Positions 47,870 to 58,794 of a stretch of DNA of 64,000 nt are shown here, piece after piece; the stretch's first letter is position 1; each line of letters starts with the position of its first letter. The translations under genes and the position numbers were made by a program. The notes below the pieces were generated by a model. That model searched no databases, had not been told where the DNA came from, and was given only the letters and a program-made list of their open reading frames with translations. The stretch lies in assembly GCA_021234155.1 (NCBI GenBank), contig JAJEKV010000053.1:9988602-10052601 (forward strand). Reading direction: 5' to 3'. Source of the stretch: Isoetes taiwanensis. Its lineage: Eukaryota; Streptophyta; Lycopodiopsida; Isoetales; Isoetaceae.

Positions 47870-48501
47870 AGCAATTTCTACTTTCTTTCGCTAGTCGCTT
47901 CTTTGGTTAGATCCTCATTGATCCAAATAAATTTCCCTTCAATGTATATGTATTTTTCAAAGACCAAGAATCGATCATCCCTGCTTGCAAACTTGACAAT
48001 CATGTGTCTAGTTCCCGGTTCTTTTCCCTACCCTAATGCATCGTAGATGTCTACCTTTTGATGCCCATGGTCTCTTGGAAGAACCGCCCAATGTAATTTT
48101 AGGCTTCTCCTCCTCCGGCTTTTCCGGCAGCCCTACAATCCCGAGGTTCAAAGCTCGGCTCTTCCCCGGCCCCAGATTCCATAAACCGCCAAGGGTATTG
48201 CGCAGAAATCAGAAATTTCAGTTACCTCATCATCCCCAGGCCGGTTCCCGCTTCAATTCTTCAATGTCACTTTACCGCCCAAGTTCCTTCCTTATTTGCT
48301 GATAATCAGATTCTGATTGCTTCATTCTCCTCTTAATTTTCGTGATTTCTTCTAGCGTGGCCTCTTCCCCGTGATGCGCCTTTCTTAAAAGAGAGATAGT
48401 TCCTTCCATATGGTGGTGAGGGAGATCTCCATCCCCTAATCAGACTAGAGGGCCCTCCATCAATTGGTTTGTCCTTTCGGTTTGTCTTTGGTGGTCGCCA
48501 T
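47870..48501 (-). pseudogene. LINE 2 ORF1 remnant
   Basis: A start at 48501 gives MATTKDKPKGQTN and then a stop. Further on, RHMIVKFASRDDRFLVFEK and EGKFIWINEDLTKEAT resemble the RNA-recognition-type region of LINE ORF1 proteins (IVKF...RD.V, ..I.ED). Between them lies a charged stretch that may have been a coiled coil. It is interrupted by several stops. Confidence 0.5.
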
Positions 48502-48626
48502 ATCTAACAATCGCTGAAAATCTATACCCGACCGAAAATTGCAATTACAGATACTTAAAAAGATCCAAACCTGGTCATGCTATATACTGTTAGAAAGCTC
48601 TCGGAATCCTCTTTCCAACGAGCCCA

Positions 48627-49084
48627 AGAAAGAGAGAGAGAGAGAGAGAGAGGAATAGAAAAGAGAGAGAAAGATAGAGAGAGAAGGGAGAAATAAAGAG
48701 AGAGGAGAGAAATAGGAGAGAGAGAAGGAAAAAAAGGAGACAGAGAAGAGAGAAAGGGAAGAGAGAGGGGGGGAGGGAGGGAGGGGGAAGAGACATGGGA
48801 CAGAGTGAGAGAGGGGGGAAAGAAGAGAGAGGAGGGAGAAGAGAGAGAAAGGAATAGAAAAGAGAGAGAAAGATAGAGAGAGAGGGAGAAATAAAGAGAG
48901 AGGAGAGATAGGAGAGAGAGAAAAAAAAAGGGGAGAGAAAGGGGGAAGAGAGAGAGAGAGATAAGGGGGGGTAAAGACAAAGAGAACAGAAGAGAGAGGA
49001 GAGAGAAAGAGAGGAGAGAAGAGAGAGAAGAGAGCTGAAAGAAGAGAGGAGAGAGAGGAGAGAGAGGAGAGGGAGAGAGGGAAG

Positions 49085-49124
<40 letters not shown>

Positions 49125-50117
49125 GAGAGGAGAGAGAGAAGACAAAGTAAGAGAGGAGAGAGAGAGGAGAGAGGAGAGAGAGAGAGAGAGAAGAGAGGGA
49201 GGGAGGAGAGAGAGAGGAGAGCAAGGAGGAGAGAGAAGAGAGAGAAGATAGAGGCAAGAGAGAGGGGGGAGAGAGAGGGGAAAGAAGAGAGAGGAGAGAG
49301 AAGAGGGAAAGGGGAGAGAGAAGAGAGAGGAGAGAGAGAGAGAAAGATAGAGAGAGAGAGAGGAGAAAGAGAGAGAGAGAGAGAGAGAGAGAAGAGAGAG
49401 AAAATAGAGAGAGAGGGGAGAAATAGAGAGAAAGGAGAGAGATAGGAGAGAGAGAAGGAAAAAAGGGGAGAGAGAGAGGAGAGAGAGGAGAGAGGGGAGG
49501 GAGGAGAGAGAGAGGAGAGAGAGGAGAGAGGGAGGGAGGAGAGAGAGAGGAAGAGAGAGGAGAGAGGAGAGAGAGAGAAGAGAGAAGAGAGGGGAGGGAG
49601 GAGAGAGAGAGAGAGAAGAGAGAGGGAAGAGAGAGGGGAGAGAAAGAGAAGGGGGAAAGGGGAGAGGGAAGAGAGAGAGAGAGAGAGAAAGATAGAGAGG
49701 AGAGAGAAGAGGGAAAGGGAGAGGGAAGAAAGAGGAGAGAGAGAGAAAGATAGAGAGAGAGGGGAGAAATAGAGAGAAAGGGGAGAAATAGAGAGAGGCG
49801 AGAGAGATAGGAGAGAGAAGGAAAAAAGGAGGGAGAGAGAGAGAGAGAAGAGAGAGAAGAGAGGAAAGAGAGACAGAAAAGAGGAGAGAGAGAGGAGAGA
49901 GAAGAGAGAGAGAGGAGAGAGGAGAGAGGAGAGAGGAGAGAGAGAGAGGAAGGGGAGAGAAAGGAGAGCTGGAAGAGAGAGGAGAGAGAAGAGAGAGAAG
50001 AGAGAGGAAGAGAGAGGAGAGAGAGAGGGGAAAGAATAGAGAGGAGAGAGATGAGAGAGAGAGGAGAGAGAAGAGAGAAAAGGGAGAGGGAAGAGAGAGG
50101 AGAGAGAGAAAGGGGGG

Positions 50118-50189
<72 letters not shown>

Positions 50190-50393
50190 AGAAAGCGGGG
50201 AGAGAAAGAGAAATGGGAGAGGGGAGAAATAGAGAGAGAGGAGAGAGATAGGAGAGAGAGGAAGGGGGGAGAGAGAGAGAGGGGGGGAGGAGAGAGAAAA
50301 GAGAGGAGAGGAGAGAGAAAGAAGAGAGAGGAGAGAGAAGAGAGATAGAGGGGAGAGAGAGAGAGGAGAGAGAGAGAAGAGAGGAGAGAGAAT
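48627..50393. repeat. Homopurine GA-rich tract 5
   Basis: Purine tract between LINE 2 and the inverted LINE copy. It includes a pure (GA)n run near 50120-50180 and G-rich patches (GGGGGGAGGGAGGGAGGGGG near 48768). Confidence 0.95.
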
Positions 50394-50398
50394 CAGCT

Positions 50399-52876
50399 TA
50401 AAGTTCTTTTCAAGAATGTTTGGAATTCTTATTGCCCTCCTAGAATCTCCTATTTCATATGGCTTGTTGCTAATGGCAGTCTTAACAATTTACATTCTAT
50501 GTCTAAGAGATATCCAAATACTGTGGCCAACTGTCCTCTAAAATGTAATGCTGTTGAAGATATGATTCACATCTTTTCTCGTGACAAGTTGTCCGGTTTC
50601 GATTGATTGCTGAAAAAATTTGGTATTTTGTATGATGGTCATTTTCTTTTCTTTCATACAAAAATGACAGCTTTCAAGAACACAGCCATTTTCATTGCTT
50701 TTGGAATATTTGGAAAGCTAGAAACCGTTTTGTTTGGAAAGAAAAGGCCCTCTATTTTTTGGATTAAAATGAATTTCCAATTTGACTTTGAGACTATTGC
50801 CACCGCTTATAAAAATAAAAAATATTGGAGCTAACATTGACAGAACTGAGAATCATGGCTTTTTAGGGGTTACTATAATTTATTTGCTTCCAATCTAAAT
50901 GTGGTGGATTCTAATGCCTTTCTCTGATGATTCTAGAATATCTTAACTTTTTATGTGGAGAAGGAGCCCGAAATTTGATGATGCTTCAGCCTTACACACA
51001 AAGGTTCCGTAGATAAGGTTATGAAGAATGACTTGGCTACCTCCATGGAATCCTTCCTCATGAAGAAAGGGCACATCGGCTATCCGAAAAGACAAGAAGA
51101 TCTTTGGGCATCTATATTTCTCAAGCAGGAAGTGGTACAGATCCACTGCCTTTGGGCTTTTCTCGCCATTAATAATTTCATCCTCACAGAAAGACAGCTT
51201 GATCGATACGTAACCATGTACTACAATCATAAACTCCTAGCTGATCTATATGGTTCCCTTCTCGATACTTCGAGGACAAGGATAAATTTCGCTCTTCTAC
51301 ACAAACAATTGGGGTCCAAACCAAGACTATTTCGATCCACTCTGACCAATTCAATGCCTATTTCAATGATATTTTCTTCTCGATCATCGATCCTCATGGC
51401 CCCCAAAATTTACCCTAAATATGCCTCTGCTCTTATCTAATCTTCATCCGGTTTGTTTTGGGAAAGATCAGACTTTTTGCGTGTGTTTTTGGTGGGTACA
51501 GAGCTTCGTTTTAATCTTTTTGGAGCTTCATCGAACTGCTCATATCCGAGATCTTGCTATCTATTGGCACGTTGTTAACATTCTCGTCCTTCTATTTTGT
51601 GCTAGAGCTCATAACTATAATATGAAGCTCTATGTTCATCATCTTTTCAAATGTGCTTCTCTATAAAGCACATTCAAGCTATGTATCTTGAGATTCTATA
51701 ATTAATGACAAAACCACCTCTTTTCTTTCAAAAAAAAAAAAAAAAAAAAAAAATTCTAGTATATTAATAGATAGATAGATTGTGTGGGAATACGTTTTTA
51801 CTTGAATGTAAATATATATTAATAGATAGATAGATAGATAGATAGACGGACCTATATCTATCCAATATATCTTTGGTTAAGAAGAAGTACTTAGTGGGAA
51901 AGTGATTGTCTTCAATTTCCATGAAGAATATAGATGTAGATATGATTCATCAATTGGAATGGAGACCATTTTGAGGAATGCATATTTGCTTTAGGTTGTG
52001 AAAGGTGGAGGCTAATGTGGATTTGGACAAAGTATCTTTTAAGTAAAAGACAGTCGAGTTAGATAGTTGCAGTGTAGATGCATAGGGAAAAGAAAGGTGC
52101 GATGGCATCTGGATTTGAAAATGTGACTGTAAGAACCCATAGCCAGAGAAGGGTGGTGCAAAGCCCAAATCGTTGTCTGGAGAGTGTTCTTCTGCATTAT
52201 TTGCTATGTTAACGACGCATTTTCTGCGTCAATTCTTCTGCATTATTTGCTATGTTAACGACACATCTTCTGCGTCAATTATATGTCTGAACAGCTCTTC
52301 TGCTTCAGCTTTTCACCTATAAGGATCATTTCATATTCTTCTTCTCTTTTGTCGTTCTATTTGTATTCTTAGCTAACTTGTCATGTATAGTGCCACAATG
52401 GTCATAAAGAACGTGTAATGGGTAAAAGCATGTTAGGGTGTCCCTTAAAAAGTATTATTTAGTGACCAAAAATGTACCTAAAAAGGTAGCCAGGACTGGG
52501 TACTGGGTACCTGTATAATATCTCAATATAAGGTATGTTTTAGAACTTTTTATATATATATTGGTCTTCGATTGCATTATCTTTATCTTAACTCTGAATA
52601 TTATCATGTCCTTGACTTTTATTTTAGATTTTTGTATTAGTTTTAATGAAAAGAAAAATGAGAAAGTACCCAGTTCTGAAGTACCTAGTGTATGTACTTT
52701 TGCAGGTTCCAAAAGTGGTACACCCTAACATGCTTTTACCCAATTCTATGGTAGGTTCTTAGAATTCATATGTTAAACACATTAAACCATTGAAATTTTG
52801 ATTTAAATTCTTAATAATGCCAGCACATTGATTATTGATATTAATATTGTAAGTTTTTACACATGATTGGGACTTT
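50399..52876 (+). mobile_element. Inverted copy of LINE-1 3' end plus 3' flank
   Basis: Matches the reverse complement of about 7577-9738: the zf-RVT region (GILYDGHF, GKKRPSIFWIKMNFQFDFET), the C-terminal tail, the 3' UTR, a poly(A) run (about 51730-51752) and about 790 bp of the original's downstream flank, including the (TCTA)n and the 46-bp duplication. Substitutions and small indels have accumulated throughout, and a 322-bp MITE was added at 52420. Both ends lie in GA-rich DNA. It is a non-functional 5'-truncated copy. Confidence 0.9.
52420..52741. mobile_element. 322-bp MITE, copy 2
   Basis: Terminal inverted repeats GGGTAAAAGCATGTTAGGGT and complement, flanked by AAT on both sides (52417-52419 and 52742-52744). 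The empty site is preserved in the parental sequence at about 7713, where GTGTAATTCTATGG is uninterrupted. This shows directly that the segment is an insertion with a 3-bp duplication. The copy is in the opposite orientation to 14357-14678 and of the same length. Confidence 0.95.
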
Positions 52877-53165
52877 GGAGATGAGGGAAGAGAGAGGAGA
52901 GAGGAGAGAGAAAAGAGGGAAGAGATAGGGGATAGGGCACATGGGTGGGCCCAAACCGAGGCGAGGCTTTGGGAGGCCTGTTTGGCCGAGGAGTTAAAGA
53001 AACCGTCACCGCCGGGCCCTTTCTAGTCTAATATAATAAAAAAATAGCGTCCGTGAGTATGTGAGTAAGTCCACCCCCATCAACGGTTAAGGAGGCGCCA
53101 CGTGGCTTGATCTGGGCCATCCATGGGCCTTGGCCTCTCAAAAGCTCCCAAGTTTGGTGGAGAGA
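52877..53165 (-). mobile_element. Short GA tract, GC module and headless SINE (copy 8)
   Basis: GA tract 52880-52932, GC module about 52955-52995, then the SINE tail half 53035-53163, which stops at AAGTTTGGTGG where a GA tract begins. The tRNA-like head is missing. Confidence 0.7.
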
Positions 53166-53365
53166 GACGGGAGAAATAGGGAGAGAGGAGAGAGATAGGA
53201 GACAGAGGAAGACAAAAGGGGAGAGAGAGAGGAGGAGAAGAGGGAGACGAGAGGAGAGAAGAGAAGAGAGAGGGGAGAGAGAGAGAGAAGAGAGAGGAGA
53301 GAGAATAGAGAGTACAGAGAGAAGGGGAGAGAGAGCAGAGAAAGGAGGGAGAGGAGAGATCGATG
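53166..53365. repeat. Homopurine GA-rich tract 6
   Basis: About 200 bases of purine repeat joining a truncated SINE to AAAAGGGAAGGGGCTCAGCC. Confidence 0.9.
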
Positions 53366-53399
53366 CTAGAAAAGGGAAGGGGCTCAGCCAAAAATGTTA

Positions 53400-53800
53400 A
53401 TGGGGTCCAAATCGAGGCGAGGCCGGCCGGAGGCCGGCCGAGCCGAGAAATACTACAAAAAAGAAGGGCATGGGTTGGTCCAGATCGAGGCGAGGCCGGC
53501 CGGACCGGCCGAGCCGAGGAATGGTGTAAAAGAAAAGGGCCCAGGCCGGGCCCTTTTCTAGTCCATTTTTTTTTATTTAATAAAGAAATAGTGTCTGTCT
53601 GTCTGTATGTCACGCCCGATCGATGGATAAGGATGCGCCACGTGGCTTGATCTGGGCCGTCCGTGGGCCTTGGCCTCCCAAGTTTGGTGGACAAAATTTT
53701 TTTGGTTTACCACGGACTCGAACCCTGGACATTGCCCCCCAAACCCCCCACCCTTACCACTAGACCAAGCATTGGTTTCTTGAAAAAAATGGAAGTTCAT
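53400..53800 (-). mobile_element. Two GC modules followed by SINE (copy 9)
   Basis: GC modules at 53412-53448 and 53488-53522 (GAGGCGAGGCCGGCCGGA), then GGGCCCTTTTCTAGTCC and a complete SINE with tail at about 53575 and head at about 53768. It is nearly identical to copy 3, so probably a young copy. Confidence 0.8.
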
Positions 53801-56720
53801 ATCTCTAATATATAATTGTAATAGAAGGGATAAGGGGCCAGCTTAAATATTGTTTGTGAACATTTATTCTATGTTTAGGTTTGTACACGTGGATGCACAA
53901 AAATTTTTAAGAAAGGTGTAGGGTTTTCTAGAAACGGATCTGGTGTCCTCTTCGATTTTTTTATATAAAAAGAGCAGCATAATCTCATATGGGCACCCTC
54001 CCCTACGTAGTACTCATAATGCAGCAACCTGGACCCAAGCGGGCCATAGGCGGCAAGCTGGGACCTGAGCCCTCTTCTTATTACTGGATGGATTGAACGA
54101 AAGCGGAATAAAAAACGGCATGTTCTTGAAGCCTTCGATTTGTGGGCAGATCTGCGGAGCAACAGGAGCAAAAAAAAACAGCCATGCTTTTTCTTCTGGG
54201 GCCGTAGTCTTTAAATGTCCAAGGCAAGCAAGTTTTGCAAGCTAATATTAAGGCGAGAAGCTCCACCTTCTTTTTTGTTTTTGTTTCATGGAGGCAGCGT
54301 AGAGGCATGGCAAAGGAAGTCAGTTTTTCTTTGGTCTTTGGCAATGACTGATCCAAACATGGCACATATTTGGTCAACTCTGCAGTACGATTCTGGGATT
54401 GAGGTTCTTAATTCTCATCCATATTTTCTGCAGATTAGCTTTTCCATCACTTCTTTGTGGGAGCATTCTTCCCCTTTGCTTGCAGTCGGGCTTGCAGTAG
54501 AGTTCAAAGAGTAACAACGATTTGGAGCTTCAAGTAAAAAGGTTTCTGCAACCATCATCATCTCCTTTTCACAGTCTAATTTCGGATGTTGTTTGTAAGA
54601 AAAGCAGCTCAAAAAGAGGCCTGGATTCTTTCTGCTGCCGCAGTTTTTTGAATCATCTTTGGAGTGGAGATGGCAGGGAGTTTGTTCGTAATCGCAAAGG
54701 AATGTTTGCGGAAGACCAACAATGGTAGAATATTAGGAAACTGTATTTTAGAATCTATGGGCCAATATATTAGCCAGGCTGTGGCAGGTAGCTGAATGTA
54801 AGACATGTCTTTGAGAGCTATGGAGAGAATGTTTTGTTTCAATTAGAAGAGCAAGATCTGTATGTTACATCTGCAAGGTTCTTGAGGCTTCTCGGATTCA
54901 ACTCAAATGTCTTTGCTGGCTAGCTTGCATCTTTGGCAGGGATTCGTCAAGTCGAACTTGAATATTCCCTGTTAGCGAAGGATGCTTTGAAACAAATTTC
55001 GAGTTGCCCTGCTTCAAATGCTCCTTTCTTGGCCTTCGATTTGAGTCTGCGAGATTGAAAAGTACATGTTTATAGGCATGAGAATTAGCAGCGGCCATAT
55101 TTTGGAAATCCATGGAGGTCTGTATGGTAGAAATGGTGGAAATGGTAGAAATGGTGGAGGTCTTTATGCTAGAAATTGGGCGTGTTTGATGATTTGGCAT
55201 GCAACCCCCATAGGCAGTAAGCAGAAATGTCCTGTAAAACACCCGCGATTCTCTTCTCTGCGATTCCCCCTACCTCGATTCCGCTGGGTTCATAATCACA
55301 TTTTGCAATGGTTTAAATAAACCGTTTATTTATTGTCTAACATATTTTCAACGATGGTATAAAATATATTATTGCCCTTAATGCCTTAGACTTATTCATA
55401 TAAAATATGTCATCCACCACTAGCGTCCGCTAGTTTAAGAAATACCAAGGTGCACCATAAGTTTAGAACTAGCGAAACATGTTGGTGTAGATACATTCGA
55501 CCATAAGTAATGTTCATTTATCACACCTTAGAAACTCCTTACGAGAATTGGCTTGGCTATTGGTTCTTGAAGAAAGGTCTATTATATATGACATGAGTTT
55601 TATGTGAATAGTGGAGAGCTCTTATGGTTTGTCCATTTTTCAAATAATCATTCAGAGTGAGTGCCCTTAGCAGGCTCGTCATTTGTTCTGAAGCGCAAGT
55701 TTTTGTAATGAATACAGATACAACATTCATTTGTTCTGACGCGCAAGTTTTTGTAATGAATACAGATACAACATTCATTGTTCAAAGTTACATACTGTTT
55801 ATCATGGCAGCCCTGTTGTATATTTGTAAAAAGATGAGATAAGAAAGTATAAAAACATATGCGATATATTGCAGTGTATTTTATAAGCTTCTAATAAGTT
55901 CACATCTTTAGTATAGTCAATCTTCTTCATCTTGGTTCGCATGGGAGCACAGGTACGTCATTTCCTTGCTTACCCAGTTCCTTTATGTATAAATATAAGC
56001 TGCCTGAATTCCTCTCGGTTTCTTAGCACTATTATGAAAGGTCACTTTATTGCCTTCGCGAAGAAGTATAGCCATGTCAAACAATACAAAAAGAGTGCGA
56101 AATCTGAAAATTTGACAAACTTGGCATTCCAAAAGAGGGATTGGGTATCTAAAGCAGCTTATCTCCCATTAATAAGAAAGTTTTGTCTCCCACCTCTGAA
56201 AATGATGAGATGGTGACGATAAAATTAAACCCTCGTTGTTTTTAGTAGATTATGTTGTAAAATCAGAGGAGAGAAGAGAGAAGTATTTCAGCTCACAAGC
56301 TTGAAAATGCAAGATACAAAGCAAACAAAAATAAATCTGTGAGTTCTACTGGCTACCATTCCACGTGGGGTAATGAGGTAGGAGACTAAAAATATTGCAG
56401 AACCTATTGAAGTTGGTAACAGAGAAATCACTGTAGAACAACCTCAAGGCAGTGGTGAGATTGCTATAGACACAAACAACTAGGCTGATGTCATTGACTC
56501 TAGCTTCAGACCATTCTCAACTTTCGGAGCAAGAAATAAATCTTAACACATCAGAAATTTTGCTTTACGAGCTTGCAACACATCATTTTGATGGTTGTTA
56601 TGACTATGACATGTGCTATTAGAAGACGTAAGGTGATGGTAATAACACCCAGACATTGTACGCATATAGCCATCCACTAAAAAAACAAACTAGCGGCGGC
56701 GACTGCCGCCGCGACAAATT
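53801..56720. other. Low-repeat region without a recognised gene
   Basis: AT-moderate sequence. Frames up to 114 codons (for example 55242-54898 minus) show no recognisable domain and overlap frames on the other strand. A 48-bp tandem duplication lies at 55681-55776 and a GCGGCGGCGACTGCCGCCGC hairpin at 56693-56712. A small host gene or pseudogene cannot be ruled out. Confidence 0.5.
55681..55776. repeat. 48-bp tandem duplication
   Basis: The unit ATTTGTTCTGAAGCGCAAGT (first 20 bases) at 55681 is repeated from 55729 with one change (A to C at position 12). Confidence 0.9.
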
Positions 56721-56726
56721 CTTGTA

Positions 56727-58415
56727 TAGTTAAGGGTGAGGGCCAAATAATCCATGGATAGTCTAGGATGTTCTAGAATGTTCTAGATGGCTCTAGAATC
56801 TTCTAGAATGTCCTAGAATCTTCTAGAATGTCCTAGAATCTTCTAGAATCTTCTAGAATGTCTAAAAATAGAAGTTTTTTGAAACTTTGCAAATGCTCAA
56901 AATAGAATATTGTGGAATGTTCCAGGTGCTCATGGGTTAGCACCTCAGTCTAAAAATAGAAAGTTTCAGTCTAAAAATAGAAAGTTTTTAAAAACTTTGC
57001 AAATGCTCAAAATAGAATGTTATAGAATGTTGCAGATGTTGATAGAATGTTGTGGAATGTTCCAGGTGCTCATGGGTAAGCACCTCAGTCTAAAAATAGA
57101 AAGTTTCAGTTTAAAAATAGAAAACTTTTGAAACTTTGAAAATGCTTAAAATAGAATGTGGTGGAATGTTCCAGGTGCTCATGGGTAAGCACCTCAGTCT
57201 AGAAATAGAAAGTTTCAGTCTAAAAATAGAAAGCTTTTTGAAACTTTGAAAATGCTCAAAATAGAATGTGGTGTAATGTTCCAGATGCTTATGGGTAAGC
57301 ACCTCAGTCTAAAAATAGAAAGTTTCAGTCTAAAAATAGAAAGCTTACAAAAAACTTTGCAAATGCTCAAAATAGAATGTTATAGAATGTTGCAGATGTT
57401 GATAGAATGTTGTGGAATGTTCCAGGTGCTCATGGGTAAGCACCTCAGTCTAAAAATAGAAAGTTTCAGTTTAAAAATAGAAAGCTTTTTGAAACTTTGA
57501 AAATGCTTAAAATAGAATGTGGTGGAATGTTCCAGGTGCTCATGGGTAAGCACCTCAGTCTAGAAATAGAAAGTTTCAGTCTAAAAATAGAAAGCTTTTT
57601 GAAACTTTGAAAATGCTCAAAATAGAATGTGGTGTAATGTTCCAGATGCTTATGGGTAAGCACCTCAGTCTAAAAATAGAAAGTTTCAGTCTAAAAATAG
57701 AAAGCTTACAAAAAACTTTGCAAATGCTCAAAATAGAATGTTATAGAATGTTGCAGATGTTGATAGAATGTTGTGGAATGTTCCAGGTGCTCATGGGTAA
57801 GCACCTGAGTCTAAAATAGAAAGTTTTTTAAAAATAGAAAGCTTTTTTAAACTTTGAAAATGCTTAAAATAGAATGTGGTGGAATGTTCCAGGTGCTCAT
57901 GGGTAAGCACCTCGAAACCTAGAAATAGAAAGTTTCAATCTAAAAAATAGAAAGCTTTTGAAACTTTGAAAATGCTCAAAATAGAATGTGGTGTAATGTT
58001 CCGTGATGCTTATGGGTAAGCACCTCACCTAAAAATAGAAAGTTTCAAATCTAAAAATAGAAAGCTTACAAAAACTTTGCAAATGCTCAAAATAGAATGT
58101 TATAGAATGTTGCAGATGTTGATAGAATGTTGTGGAATGTTCCAGGTGCTCATGGGTAAGCACCTCAGTCTAAAAATAGAAAGTTTCAGTATAAAAATAG
58201 AAAGCTTTTTGAAACTTTAAAAATGCTTAAAATAGAATGTGGTGGAATGTTCCAGGTGCTCATGGGTAAGCACCCCGCCTAGAAATAGAAAGTTTCAAAT
58301 CTAAAAATAGAAAGCTTTTGAAACTTTGAAAATGCTCAAAATAGAATGTGGTGTAATGTTCCGTGATGCTTATGGTAAGCACCTCACCAAAATAGAAAGT
58401 TTCAGTCTAAAATAT
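56727..58415 (+). repeat. HSE-bearing satellite array 4 with higher-order structure
   Basis: Same leader and TTCTAGAAT cluster as arrays 1 and 3. From about 57061 the monomers form a repeating trimer (about 110 + 110 + 140 bp). The text TCCAGGTGCTCATGGGTAAG followed by a TTAAAAATAG variant recurs at about 57061, 57421, 57782 and 58141, a period of about 360 bp. The last trimer units are more diverged. Confidence 0.9.
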
Positions 58416-58419
58416 TGAG

Positions 58420-58680
58420 GGCGCGGCCACGGAGGTCGGGCCGAGCCGAGGAAAAGAGCAAAAGAAAAGGGCCCAGCCCATCCGTGAGTGAGTGAGTAAG
58501 TATTTCACGCCCCATCGACGGATAAGGAGGCGCCACGTGGCTTGATCCGGGTCGTCCGTGGGCCCTGGCCTCTCAAAAGCTCCCAAGTTTGGTGGACAAA
58601 ATTTTTTTGCTTTTACCACGGACTTGAACCCCCGACATTGCCCCCCAAACCCCCACCCTTACCACTAGACCAACCAAACT
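58420..58680 (-). mobile_element. GC module followed by SINE (copy 10)
   Basis: Degraded GC module (about 58420-58455), AAAAGGGCCCAGCCC, and a SINE with tail at about 58480 and head at about 58671 (GGTCTAGTGGTAAGGGTGGG on the minus strand). Confidence 0.75.
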
Positions 58681-58794
58681 TTTTCTAAAATTATAAGAAC
58701 TCCATGCTTAGTTAAGGCTGGGGCAGTGGAAATTCCTTTGGTTAATTAAAAGCCTTGATGATCCTAGAACCTTCTAGAATGTTCTAGAATGAAG
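58681..58794. other. Conserved linker between SINE and GA tract
   Basis: Contains TTAGTTAAGGCTGGGGC, GAAATTCCTTTGGTTAATTA, AAAGCCTTGATGATCC and TTCTAGAATGTTCTAGAATG. The same linker occurs at about 34755-34844, 61790-61875 and 63725-63965, always between a SINE head and a GA tract. It ends with a perfect heat-shock-element core. Confidence 0.85.

Larger units (their letters stand above)
44433..48625 (-). mobile_element. Second LINE (different lineage), heavily decayed
   Basis: Minus-strand order: an ORF1-like region (about 48501-47870), endonuclease (about 47600-47000), reverse transcriptase (about 46891-45383) and a C-terminal region (45218-44500). The 3' end is marked by a TTCACTTCACTTCACTTC repeat (44433-44451) instead of poly(A), as is common in RTE-like and related clades. 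The element is unrelated in sequence to the L1-type LINE. Both ends abut GA-rich DNA. Confidence 0.75.

Noticed and set aside
54081-55242. A zinc-finger-like or other host gene on the minus strand
   Set aside because: Frames of 98-114 codons carry scattered Cys and His without a recognisable spacing, and no neighbouring exons could be joined.
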